NCBI RefSeq assembly: GCF_029893085.1
Contig: NZ_JARXWI010000006.1
Span: 124,001 to 188,000 of the forward strand
From: Parabacteroides sp. PFB2-10
Lineage (GTDB): Bacteria; Bacteroidota; Bacteroidia; Bacteroidales; Tannerellaceae
Reading direction: 5' to 3'
Length of the DNA stretch: 64,000 nt
Part shown: one piece after another, positions 37,843 to 45,511 of the stretch
Position numbering within the stretch: the first letter of the stretch is position 1
How the letters are laid out: each line of letters starts with the position of its first letter
Made by a program: the position numbers and the translations under genes
The notes under the pieces: generated by a model
Told to the model about the DNA's origin: nothing
The model's database searches: none
Seen by the model: the letters and a program-made list of their open reading frames with translations, nothing else

Positions 37843-37873
37843 TAAAGTAGAGTGGTTAAAGTAAAATACAACA

Positions 37874-37908
37874 AAAAAGGCTGACAATCATTGATTGTCA
37901 GCCTTTTT
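37874..37908. terminator. Bidirectional terminator between the M16 gene and tRNA-Pro
   Basis: Near-perfect stem AAAAGGCTGACAATCA / TGATTGTCAGCCTTTT with A and T runs on both sides. It serves the rightward peptidase gene and the leftward tRNA. Confidence 0.92.
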
Positions 37909-37909
37909 G

Positions 37910-37983
37910 TCGGGATGAGAAGACTCGAACTTCCGACCTCCACGTCCCGAACGTGGCGCGCTAGCCAACTGTGCTACATCCCG
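37910..37983 (-). tRNA. tRNA-Pro (anticodon CGG)
   Basis: Read leftward the 7-bp acceptor stem is CGGGATG / CATCCCG, the anticodon stem CCACG / CGTGG with loop TTCGGGA, the T-loop TTCGAGT, and the discriminator A. No CCA is encoded. The D stem GCAC / GCGC has one A-C mismatch. Confidence 0.93.
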
Positions 37984-38000
37984 TTTTTTCAATACGCATG

Positions 38001-38030
38001 CAAAGGTACAAATATTTTCATATCATCAAA
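38001..38030 (-). promoter_or_regulatory. Promoter of tRNA-Pro
   Basis: Leftward TTTG (38027-38030), 18-base spacer, TACCTTTG (38001-38008), exact -7 consensus, 18 bases before the tRNA. Confidence 0.7.
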
Positions 38031-38153
38031 TATTTCCGTTAATTTTTATCCGTTTTTCTCACAATACAGGCCTTCTCTTCGTGGGGAAGAGTGTTTTGAA
38101 GAATAATCGTGATAAAAAATAATCCCGTTTTACTTTCTTTTCTTCCCGAATAA

Positions 38154-38184
38154 TTTGGTTGCAATAAAACTTTCCCTATCTTTG
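38154..38184 (+). promoter_or_regulatory. Promoter of tRNA-Phe
   Basis: TTTG (38154-38157), 19-base spacer, TATCTTTG (38177-38184): a full match to the Bacteroidetes promoter pattern. Confidence 0.75.
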
Positions 38185-38225
38185 CACCCGTATTGAAAAA
38201 AACGGTACAAAAACGCGCAAGCAAG

Positions 38226-38298
38226 GGTGCCATAGCTCAGTTGGTAGAGCAAAGGACTGAAAATCCTTGTGTCCCCGGTTCGATTCCTGGTGGCACCA
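38226..38298 (+). tRNA. tRNA-Phe (anticodon GAA)
   Basis: Acceptor GGTGCCA / TGGCACC, D-arm GCTC...GAGC, anticodon stem AGGA / TCCT with loop CTGAAAA, T-arm with GGTTCGATTCC, and discriminator A. 73 bases, no encoded CCA. Confidence 0.95.
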
Positions 38299-38323
38299 CT
38301 TTTAAGAAGATGTATTTAGATAA

Positions 38324-38356
38324 AAGCCTTGAAATTCAGAGATTTCAAGGCTTTTT
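38324..38356 (+). terminator. Terminator after tRNA-Phe
   Basis: Stem AAAGCCTTGAAAT / ATTTCAAGGCTTT with a short loop, followed by TTTCTTT. The rest of the gap to 38538 holds no recognisable gene. Confidence 0.85.
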
Positions 38357-38538
38357 CTTTGCATTTCAACGTCTAAAAATGGACATCCGGGGACAAATCA
38401 AAGTAAGGGATCAACGTCAAACCCCGGTGGAGGTTCTTTTTTTAATTTTCTTGTCATCTCAACTTCTTAATCGTATCATCTGAATTTATATTTCAGAATA
38501 AGATTGTATTTACTTATAAAACGAGTTCACAATAACCA

Positions 38539-39861
38539 CTACATATCCTCCAACGATAGGCAAACCCTATCAATCTGATACTTTGGCAACAACTTATTCT
38601 TAAGATGCTCTACCTTTGCTACCAATAACTCTGGCTTGAAGTTCTTCTTCTGTCGCTTTACTTCTGCTGCTACTGCTTGATTTTTCTCCAATTTCAGAGC
38701 AACAATATCAATTTCGTTCTGATTACCTTTAGGTTCCCACCATGAACCAATGGCTCTGTACTGGAAACTTTCAGCAAACAACTGTTTGAAATATCTTTCC
38801 AACATGATGCCCGAATAAGTTGGATAGTCGGATTTAATGATAGCCTGCAATCCAACAAAGTTCTTTATCTCTATCAGCGAGCGATGGCGGTCGAAATAGT
38901 TGAACCAAAAACGAATAAAATTATCTTGTATTTCGTACCGAACGGCTTGACTTCCCTCTTTTGCCAATATAGGGCGTTGGCGAATAATGATATTGTAATC
39001 TTCAATTAACCGCTTGATTTGTCCACCAATGCTTTTATCTCCTAATGCTGCTTCTATTTCGGGTTGTGTATTGATACCTCCTGAGATGGCACTTAGGATA
39101 GAGAAGTAGGTTGCATAATTTTTTCCGAACTCTTCTATCAATAGATTTTTTCCTTCATCGGTAAAGGGAGAGTTTTCCCGAACCATAAATGAAATCATTT
39201 CATCTATACTCAATGTGATGTTATCGCAAAATAACTCAACATACTTGGGAACTCCACCTGTAAAGGTATAAAGCGCAAGCAAGTCATCATTGGTATAATA
39301 GGGATTGTAATCACGCATAATTTCTTTTAGCGTGGTTAAATCAAAAGCAGATAGTTTGATGATATTATCCGCTCTACCGAATAGAGGTTCTTTATTGTTC
39401 TGAAATATTTTCTGCATCAACGAATAAATAGAACCGGATACTATCAGATTCATTTTAGACTTCTTCCGATAGGCATCCCAAATATTCTGCATGTCGCTAT
39501 ATACCGATTCATTGATGTTGTAAAACTCCTGAAATTCGTCAATGACAAGATTGAACGATTTCTGCGAAGCTAGCTCCATCAGATATTGGAACAATGACCG
39601 GAAGGTGCGTATTTCCGCAGGAACAAATGTGTCGAGTGATTGACTTATAATCGGAATAAACTCAGAACAAAGCGTTGCTTCGCTTTTACGACCGACAAAC
39701 AGATAGACAGTCGGTAAATTTACGACCGACTTCATGATAAGGCTTGTTTTACCAATTCTTCTTCTTCCTGTTACTACAGTCAGACGGGAGTGGTCACTGA
39801 ACGACAAGTTTTGTATCCGTTTCAGCTCTGCTAGTTCACTTATCCTATTATAAAACTTCAT
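38539..39861 (-). CDS. AAA-type ATPase with DUF234 C-terminal domain
   Basis: 440 residues. Walker A is VVTGRRRIGKTSLIMKSV, Walker B-like NLVIDEFQEF; SGSIYSLMQKIF and FTGGVPKYVELF are typical of this prokaryotic STAND-like ATPase group. The C-terminus (about 310-440) has IRFWFNYFDRHRSLIE and EPKGNQNEIDIVAL...VAAEVKRQKK, a DUF234 PD-(D/E)xK-like nuclease region. Function is not established for the group. It stands alone near tRNA-Phe and is AT-rich, so it could be acquired. Confidence 0.85.
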   Translation of the reverse strand: MKFYNRISELAELKRIQNLSFSDHSRLTVVTGRRRIGKTSLIMKSVVNLPTVYLFVGRKSEATLCSEFIPIISQSLDTFVPAEIRTFRSLFQYLMELASQKSFNLVIDEFQEFYNINESVYSDMQNIWDAYRKKSKMNLIVSGSIYSLMQKIFQNNKEPLFGRADNIIKLSAFDLTTLKEIMRDYNPYYTNDDLLALYTFTGGVPKYVELFCDNITLSIDEMISFMVRENSPFTDEGKNLLIEEFGKNYATYFSILSAISGGINTQPEIEAALGDKSIGGQIKRLIEDYNIIIRQRPILAKEGSQAVRYEIQDNFIRFWFNYFDRHRSLIEIKNFVGLQAIIKSDYPTYSGIMLERYFKQLFAESFQYRAIGSWWEPKGNQNEIDIVALKLEKNQAVAAEVKRQKKNFKPELLVAKVEHLKNKLLPKYQIDRVCLSLEDM

Positions 39862-39870
39862 GTTCTCTTT

Positions 39871-39909
39871 TTTGTTACACCCGTAACTGTTACGGCGGTT
39901 ACAAAGATA
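39871..39909 (-). promoter_or_regulatory. Promoter with GTAAC operator-like array before the ATPase gene
   Basis: Leftward TATCTTTG (39902-39909) is an exact -7 box. Directly downstream come GTAAC, GTAAC, GTTAC, GTAAC at near-regular spacing, with a central CCGTAAC-A-GTTACGG palindrome. This lies over the start region of the transcript, so a repressor site or a small RNA structure is possible. Confidence 0.5.
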
Positions 39910-40591
39910 GATAAAAGTTTGGATATGCAGTCATCTTTCTCAATTTTAAACCAATAAATACTTTTTTTGAACACTAATCGGTTATTACCGTGTAAGTCAG
40001 GGAGCAAGTGACCGCACAAGGCAACTCAACAAGTTTAGTAGTAATAAAAAACATATATATGGTATAATTTTGTCTTGTCTACATCCTTATATTCAGTGGA
40101 TTATCTTCGAGCGAAAGGTATAAATAATTTGCATTGATGTACAAATTGTGTCCTTTATTGCAAATTATTTATTAGTCACCAAACAAATGGGAGTAAGTTA
40201 CCCAGCAAATGAATGAGAAAAAGCTCTTTTGTTTTGTGCACAAAACAAAAACGGTATATTTTCGTCTTGTTGGCAAAACGGAAATGTCCTTAATTCATCT
40301 TAATACGTTATTTTGTTTCCATAATGTACTATTTATGCTGCATAATAAAAACAAAATAAAAAAAATGGAGAATTTATAGATTCACTTACAGAATAACTCG
40401 GTTCCGAAATGCGCATTTCGGAACTGACGGTTTCGGAACAAAGGAAAGTAGGAAGAAAACTACTTCATTTTCTTCCTACTCGATTTCCAAGAAATCCTCC
40501 ATTTTTAGCAAAATCAAGCAGTTATAGAACATTTCTCTTTGTTCATTCATATGCTTTTTCTTTCGACGAAAAAAGGCAAACGGAATAGTGT
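39910..40591. other. Gene-free AT-rich region with three palindromes
   Basis: No credible gene in about 680 bases. It holds a 24-base perfect palindrome centred on GTGCAC at 40227-40250 (TTTTGTTTTGTG half), another 24-base palindrome at 40401-40424 (GTTCCGAAATGC half) with a further GGTTTCGGAAC at 40429, and a 13-bp hairpin at 40447-40480. Confidence 0.8.
40447..40480 (-). terminator. Hairpin downstream of the histidine kinase gene
   Basis: AGTAGGAAGAAAA (40447-40459) pairs with TTTTCTTCCTACT (40468-40480), 8-base loop; leftward it is followed by TTTCCTTTG. It is a likely terminator for the regulator-kinase transcript, about 110 bases past the kinase stop. Confidence 0.6.
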
Positions 40592-42646
40592 TTAATGTGT
40601 TGAATTTCTGTGTTTTGGTGTGTTGTGTAAAACAAACCAGAAACGGCTTCCTTTGCCTATTTCGCTTTGCACGTGGATAGTGCTTCCGTGCTTTTCGATC
40701 AATTCCCGGCAAACATTAAGACCCAGTCCACTGCCCGATTCACCTACTGTTCCGGTGCGCGAGCGTTGATGACCGATATGGAAGAGGTTTTCCAGTTGTT
40801 CTCGGCTCATGCCTGTTCCCGTGTCGACTACGGAAATCCTATAACGGTCGTTCGCTTCCGGTTGTATCTCCAGGTGAACCTTTCCACCGTTGTCGGTGAA
40901 CTTTACTGCGTTGGTGAGTAGGTTGCGTACAACGGTGGTCAGCATATGGCGGTCTCCCGTCACAATCGCCGTTTCCGGCATTTGGAGATCCAGACTGATG
41001 CCTTTCCGATCCGCCATGTTTTTTGCCAAAGCCATATCGGAACGGAGTTCGAAAACCAGGTCGAATTGGGTCGGGGCATAGGGCATACGTCCGGTTTGTA
41101 CCTGTGCCCAGTTCAATAGATTATAGAGCAACTCCACCTGCCCGTCGGCCGAAATGAGCAGCTCTTCATAATATTGCGAGAGCGACTCGGTGTCCCATTC
41201 GCCGGCATGGGCGATCAACTGCTGTAAGGCATCGCGCTGGGCAATGGCCGGATTTTTCAGGTCGTGCGAGATAAGGCTGAAGAACTTATCTTTGGTAGCA
41301 TTCGATTCGACTAAGATTTTATTGCGTTTATTGCGCAGGTTTGCAATATAGATAAATAACAAGAGTAATATGCTTGCTAATATCAGTCCACCGATGTAAA
41401 CATACTGTTTGGTGCGCTGTCTGTCTAATTCTGATTGCTGACGCACAATCTCCAGCTCTTTCTGCTGCACGTCGTATTTCACCTCCATCTCCTGCAGAGA
41501 GTTATGGAGATTCGCATCCGACAGATTTGAAACCGCTTCGTTGTATTTCGTCAGATAGGCTTCCGATTGGGCTATATCGCCCGACAGGGCATACATCATG
41601 ATTAAATAGCCGTAGATATCATACAGGTTTTCCCAATCTTCTTTTTCAACATGCGCCAACACCAGCTCGGCATAACGGCAGGCTGTTTTGTAGTCCTTTA
41701 AACCGAAACAGGCTTTCGTCAGGCTTTTTTCAGCAGAACTGATCAGGTTGGGCATCGACGTTTTCTCCGATATTTCTTGTGCCTCCCGGGCAAAGGTAAA
41801 GGCCTGCTGATAGTCTTTTCGCTCTGTGTAGTAAAAGTTGGATAATCGGCATAACGCTAAGACAATTTCTGGCACTAATTCTTTTTCAACAGCCATTTCG
41901 TAACTCTTCTGCAGCAAAGGCAATGCTTTGTCAGGTTGTTTCGTTGTAGTATACATACTGGCAAGCATGCCATTCAATTCGATCGTGAAATAGACAAAGG
42001 CAATTCGCTCGGTGGGGTTATCGTCCATGATCTTCTTCGCGCGAAGCAAGTAGTCGATCGCTTTGTCGTAATTCAATAATTTGACATAAATATCAGCGAT
42101 CATCGAATAGGTAGACGCCTCAATGCCGAGATTATTCAGGATGTTTTGCTGCGCCGCCACCTTTTGGCTTTTATCTTTTTCGTTTAATTCCAATGCCTTC
42201 AGATAGGCATCCAATGCTTTCTCATATTCATATCCCGCAAAGAAAGCACCCCCTTGCACTTGATAATTGGCGCATTGCTCATAATCAAACCCTTTCCCTT
42301 TTATAAGCGTAATCGCTTTGTCTATGCAGTAATAGGAAGAATCGCTCTTTCCCAGGTCTTGATATACCTCTGCTATCCGCCTCCAATAGGCCGACTCCCA
42401 GTCTAACTGATCTTTCTCCTGCGCATAGGCTACCGCTTCCCGGAAGTAACGATAGGTCTTTCCCATATCAATCGGGCTGCAAAGCGTGATTAAGTCGATG
42501 TAATTCTTCAGCATTTTTAGTTCATCCACCTGGCCTTCGGCAATCTCCTTTTCATAGAGTTGAATGCGTTCGGTTACGCTAAGAGTTGTTTGTGCCTGCA
42601 GTTGGTATGCCAGGCAGAAAGAAATGATCGCGATGATGTATTTCAT
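40592..42646 (-). CDS. TPR-containing sensor histidine kinase
   Basis: 684 residues. Signal peptide MKYIIAIISFCLAYQLQAQ, a periplasmic array of tetratricopeptide repeats (about 25-380), a coiled coil, one membrane segment (YVYIGGLILASILLLLFIYIA), then HisKA with FSLISHDLKNP (phospho-acceptor His) and HATPase with VVRNLLTNAVKFTD, VVDTGTGMS, GESGSGLGLNVC. The TPR part probably senses a protein or peptide outside the membrane. It follows the response regulator by 14 bases; the pair is next to the fimbrial genes. Confidence 0.93.
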   Translation of the reverse strand: MKYIIAIISFCLAYQLQAQTTLSVTERIQLYEKEIAEGQVDELKMLKNYIDLITLCSPIDMGKTYRYFREAVAYAQEKDQLDWESAYWRRIAEVYQDLGKSDSSYYCIDKAITLIKGKGFDYEQCANYQVQGGAFFAGYEYEKALDAYLKALELNEKDKSQKVAAQQNILNNLGIEASTYSMIADIYVKLLNYDKAIDYLLRAKKIMDDNPTERIAFVYFTIELNGMLASMYTTTKQPDKALPLLQKSYEMAVEKELVPEIVLALCRLSNFYYTERKDYQQAFTFAREAQEISEKTSMPNLISSAEKSLTKACFGLKDYKTACRYAELVLAHVEKEDWENLYDIYGYLIMMYALSGDIAQSEAYLTKYNEAVSNLSDANLHNSLQEMEVKYDVQQKELEIVRQQSELDRQRTKQYVYIGGLILASILLLLFIYIANLRNKRNKILVESNATKDKFFSLISHDLKNPAIAQRDALQQLIAHAGEWDTESLSQYYEELLISADGQVELLYNLLNWAQVQTGRMPYAPTQFDLVFELRSDMALAKNMADRKGISLDLQMPETAIVTGDRHMLTTVVRNLLTNAVKFTDNGGKVHLEIQPEANDRYRISVVDTGTGMSREQLENLFHIGHQRSRTGTVGESGSGLGLNVCRELIEKHGSTIHVQSEIGKGSRFWFVLHNTPKHRNSTH

Positions 42647-42660
42647 ACTATAATAGCTTG

Positions 42661-43308
42661 TTATTCGATGCGGATAATTCCATGTTTTAAGGCATATTGC
42701 ACCATCTCCATCGTGTTGTTGATGCCAAGTTTGCGGAAGATGTTATTCTTATGGTTGTCTACCGTGCGCGAACTGATACATAGCCGTTCGGCAATCTGTT
42801 TGCTCAATAGGCCGTCGCGGCAAAGCCCGATCACCTCCCTTTCCCGATCGGTAAATTCCGGGGTGACGTCGGCTGTCCGCTTTTTCGACACGTATATTTT
42901 GTAGATGATGGCGGAGATATCATGGCCGAAATACTCATATCCGTTCATAATCGTGCGGATGGCCTCTGCAATTTCATCCACCCCTCCCTGCCGTTTGCTG
43001 ATAAACCCTTCGATGCCTATTTCGATCATCTCCTGCACCACCTCTGCCGTGTTCTCTGCCGAGATCGCCAGTATCTTTATAGCAGGGTATTCTTTTCGTA
43101 GCCGGCGGGCAATAGTTGTTCCAGTCATGTCGGGTAGCAGTATATCCAACAGGATGATATCCGGCGTCGTAGTTTCGAGCAGACAGAACAAGACCGTTCC
43201 GCTATCCGCTTCACCGACAATACCGATGTCGGTATGCCCATTCATAATAGCACTTTTCACGCCTAATCGAAACAGGGCGTGATCATCGACTAAGATCGTA
43301 CGTATCAT
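42661..43308 (-). CDS. Response regulator, NarL/LuxR type
   Basis: 215 residues from the ATG at 43306-43308 (a TTG six bases earlier is in frame). Receiver domain: TILVDDHALFR, phospho-acceptor Asp in IILLDILLPDMTG, IKILAISAE and the conserved Lys in FISKRQGG. DNA-binding domain: LTDRE-like FTDREREVIGLCRDGLLSKQIAERLCISSRTVDNHKNNI. It is transcribed first and the kinase second. Confidence 0.95.
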   Translation of the reverse strand: MIRTILVDDHALFRLGVKSAIMNGHTDIGIVGEADSGTVLFCLLETTTPDIILLDILLPDMTGTTIARRLRKEYPAIKILAISAENTAEVVQEMIEIGIEGFISKRQGGVDEIAEAIRTIMNGYEYFGHDISAIIYKIYVSKKRTADVTPEFTDREREVIGLCRDGLLSKQIAERLCISSRTVDNHKNNIFRKLGINNTMEMVQYALKHGIIRIE

Positions 43309-43344
43309 ACACAAAAACTCAGGGTAGTTTGTTATTATAGCAGC

Positions 43345-43375
43345 CTAAAGTACTGTATATCCATTACAATTCAAA
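43345..43375 (-). promoter_or_regulatory. Promoter of the response regulator-kinase pair
   Basis: Leftward TTTG (43372-43375), exactly 19-base spacer, TACTTTAG (43345-43352), one mismatch to TAnnTTTG. The leader is about 35 bases. Confidence 0.55.
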
Positions 43376-43494
43376 ATTTGAGAATGATTATCTCTTATAA
43401 TGAAGAGGGAATATCCGGAACAGGTGAGGATAGCTCCGAAGAATAGGGATTTTTATGATAGTTTGAAGAAATCGCTAAGAGGAGAGACCCTCTT

Positions 43495-44463
43495 TCACAG
43501 CGTATCTATCACCTGCCGTTGTTTGTTGAAGAAGTACAGGCGTTCTTTTTCGCCGCTTTCGGAAATCAGAATCGAAGAGGCTTTTTGCGAGTTGATACGG
43601 TTTTTCATATCGCGGCACAATTCGGGATCCTGTGTAAACATTGAGCGAACCACAAACGCGCTCAGGTAATACACCCAGTTGTCTTCCGAGTGCATATAGG
43701 CATGGGAGGTATGAATATTCATAGATGCCGTATAAAACTCAAAGCGGTTGCCCGTCTCCGGGTATTTGCCGTTCGCCACGCGCTTTTCCAAATCGTCCAA
43801 CATGACAAACAAATCCTCTTTGATTAATTGCGTTTCTGCCCGGCTTATCAGGCTGATGCTTTCATAGTATTTGATATCCCTGACCAAGTTCGGAATGATC
43901 TGCACATCCCATATATAAAAGGTTCTTTTGAACTGCATCAGGTTCGTCCGCTCCCGCTCTTGCAAAGCTTTCAGGGGCTCGGCCACCTGTACCGTCTCGA
44001 AGCGGCGGTATTCATCCAAATCGGTATAATAACGCCCCCATTTGAAAAGAAAGAAACGCGCCAGGTTATCATAGGAAAGGAAGAATGCCCGGTTCAAAAC
44101 CCCCAAAGCGGCGCCCAGTTCGGAATCTTCACCGGACAGAAACTTTTCCGAACAGAACAGATGTTCCTCCAATAAATCATACAGAATACCATCCTGGTCG
44201 GTGATATTCGGTAGCTCCAGTTTAACGGTCCGGTAATCCTTCTCCCGGATATTGTCGGTGATCTCATCCAATGAAAGGCCAAAGTGCCGGGCAATCATAC
44301 CCACCTCATCGACAGAGAAGCGCACCTCCTCGCGCAGCCGGCGATAAATAGATGTTTTATCGGTATTGAGCAGGTCGGCCAAACGCTCTGCCAATTCGGA
44401 CTTATTGGGAAACTTTTTGTTTAGCGTTTCTAAAAATAGCGTATTCAATCCCTTCATTTTCAT
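43495..44463 (-). CDS. Helix-turn-helix regulatory protein
   Basis: 322 residues. The N-terminal 70 residues hold a DNA-binding motif: KSELAERLADLLNTDKTSIYRRLREEVRFSVDEVGMIARHFGLSLDEI. The remainder is mostly helical and unrecognised (ETQLIKEDLFVMLDDLEKRV, NIHTSHAYMHSEDNWVYYLSAFV). It may bind a ligand or partner. It is transcribed away from the fimbrial genes that start at 44934 and could regulate them, which is inferred from position. Second in-frame start at 44457. Confidence 0.75.
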   Translation of the reverse strand: MKMKGLNTLFLETLNKKFPNKSELAERLADLLNTDKTSIYRRLREEVRFSVDEVGMIARHFGLSLDEITDNIREKDYRTVKLELPNITDQDGILYDLLEEHLFCSEKFLSGEDSELGAALGVLNRAFFLSYDNLARFFLFKWGRYYTDLDEYRRFETVQVAEPLKALQERERTNLMQFKRTFYIWDVQIIPNLVRDIKYYESISLISRAETQLIKEDLFVMLDDLEKRVANGKYPETGNRFEFYTASMNIHTSHAYMHSEDNWVYYLSAFVVRSMFTQDPELCRDMKNRINSQKASSILISESGEKERLYFFNKQRQVIDTL

Positions 44464-44497
44464 AGTAAAGCTTTAAAACGATCTCTCCCTCTTCTGA

Positions 44498-44505
44498 CAA
44501 ATATA
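44498..44505 (-). promoter_or_regulatory. -7 box for the helix-turn-helix gene
   Basis: Leftward TATATTTG, exact TAnnTTTG, 34 bases before the ATG; a CTTG sits at -33 with a 20-base spacer. The gap 44464-44933 (470 bases) otherwise holds a weaker rightward TAACTTCG at 44791-44798 that may serve the fimbrial genes. Confidence 0.5.
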
Positions 44506-44933
44506 CGTATTATCCTTTTGATATGCAAGCTTTTAGGAGCAAATAAATCAAAAAATGTTCCGGAAAAAGCAATTAAGACAAAAACTGCCACAATTATAAA
44601 AATTAGATTATCGGTTTTTTGATTGTGCGTGAAGTAACCGTTTATACAAGGCATATTTTGCTTTTCAAAGACTTCCGGTAATATGTTTATTGTCCTGTCT
44701 ATTTATTGACTTCCGTTTGGTCTCTTTTTTTGATTCTGAGAAAAGGTGATTTTAGTATTTTTCATGCTTGACTACTCTCTTCCTTCCTTCTAACTTCGCA
44801 AAGAAAAAGAAAAAGTAGTTTTAGAATAACCGAAATAGAAATCGAGCAATACGCAACCTCTGGGAGTATACTTCATTGTGTAAAGTATAATTAAATGTCA
44901 TGCGTTTGAATAATTTTCTAAGGACTGGAACCT

Positions 44934-45494
44934 GTGAAAAAGAATTGGATCATATTATGTATGTTGCCGTTGTTTTTCCTTCCCGGAAAGATAAACGCAC
45001 AAAAGGTAGCCGAAAAGACTAATCTGTTGTACTGGGCGACTTCCACACCGAATTTCGGATTGGAGGTCATGTTGCATAACCGGTGGAGCCTTGATTTTTC
45101 GGTTGGTCACAATCCCTGGGATTTACCCGATAACCTCAGCCTGCGTCACTGGCTTGTCAGGATGGAGCCGCGTTTCTGGATGCGGGAAGCGTTTAAGGGT
45201 CATTTCTTCGGAGTGAATGGCGTTTATGCCGCCTATAATATAGGTAATATCCCTTTTATCGACGATTTAAAAGAACATACGTATAAAGGTAACCTCTATG
45301 GCGGAGGATTGACCTATGGGTATCATTTTGTACTGAACAAGCGCTGGGGATTGGAATTATCGCTCAGCGGCGGTTATCTGCGTATGGAATACGATCAATA
45401 CTTCTGCTCCGACTGCAGGGAGTTGATCGGCCATACTGCCCGTTCCTATATTGGCCCTACCCGGGCGGCTGTATCACTGGTTTTCATGTTGTGA
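44934..45494 (+). CDS. DUF3575 outer-membrane protein of the fimbrial locus
   Basis: 186 residues with a GTG start at 44934 preceded by AAGGACTGG. Signal peptide KKNWIILCMLPLFFLPGKINAQ. KTNLLYWATSTPNFGLEVMLHNRWSLDFSVGHNPW is the DUF3575 hallmark and the rest alternates beta strands, consistent with a small outer-membrane barrel. DUF3575 proteins commonly accompany Bacteroidetes fimbrial genes. It overlaps the upstream end of the next reading frame and is probably coupled to it. Confidence 0.88.
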   Translation: MKKNWIILCMLPLFFLPGKINAQKVAEKTNLLYWATSTPNFGLEVMLHNRWSLDFSVGHNPWDLPDNLSLRHWLVRMEPRFWMREAFKGHFFGVNGVYAAYNIGNIPFIDDLKEHTYKGNLYGGGLTYGYHFVLNKRWGLELSLSGGYLRMEYDQYFCSDCRELIGHTARSYIGPTRAAVSLVFML

Positions 45495-45511
45495 CCGAAG
45501 GGAGGCGAAAA

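Noticed and set aside
38193-38483. 96-residue frame across tRNA-Phe
   Set aside because: It reads through the tRNA and its terminator; no credible protein.
38226-39861. Integrated element at tRNA-Phe carrying the ATPase gene
   Set aside because: No integrase gene and no repeat of the tRNA 3' end downstream could be found by eye; only the AT-rich ATPase gene hints at transfer.
40476-40712. 78-residue frame at the end of the histidine kinase gene
   Set aside because: Overlaps the kinase C-terminus in another frame, ends in the terminator hairpin region, and has no start signal of its own.
43400-43669. 89-residue rightward frame between the response regulator and the helix-turn-helix gene
   Set aside because: More than half overlaps the end of the helix-turn-helix gene on the other strand; the remaining 30 codons show no motif.
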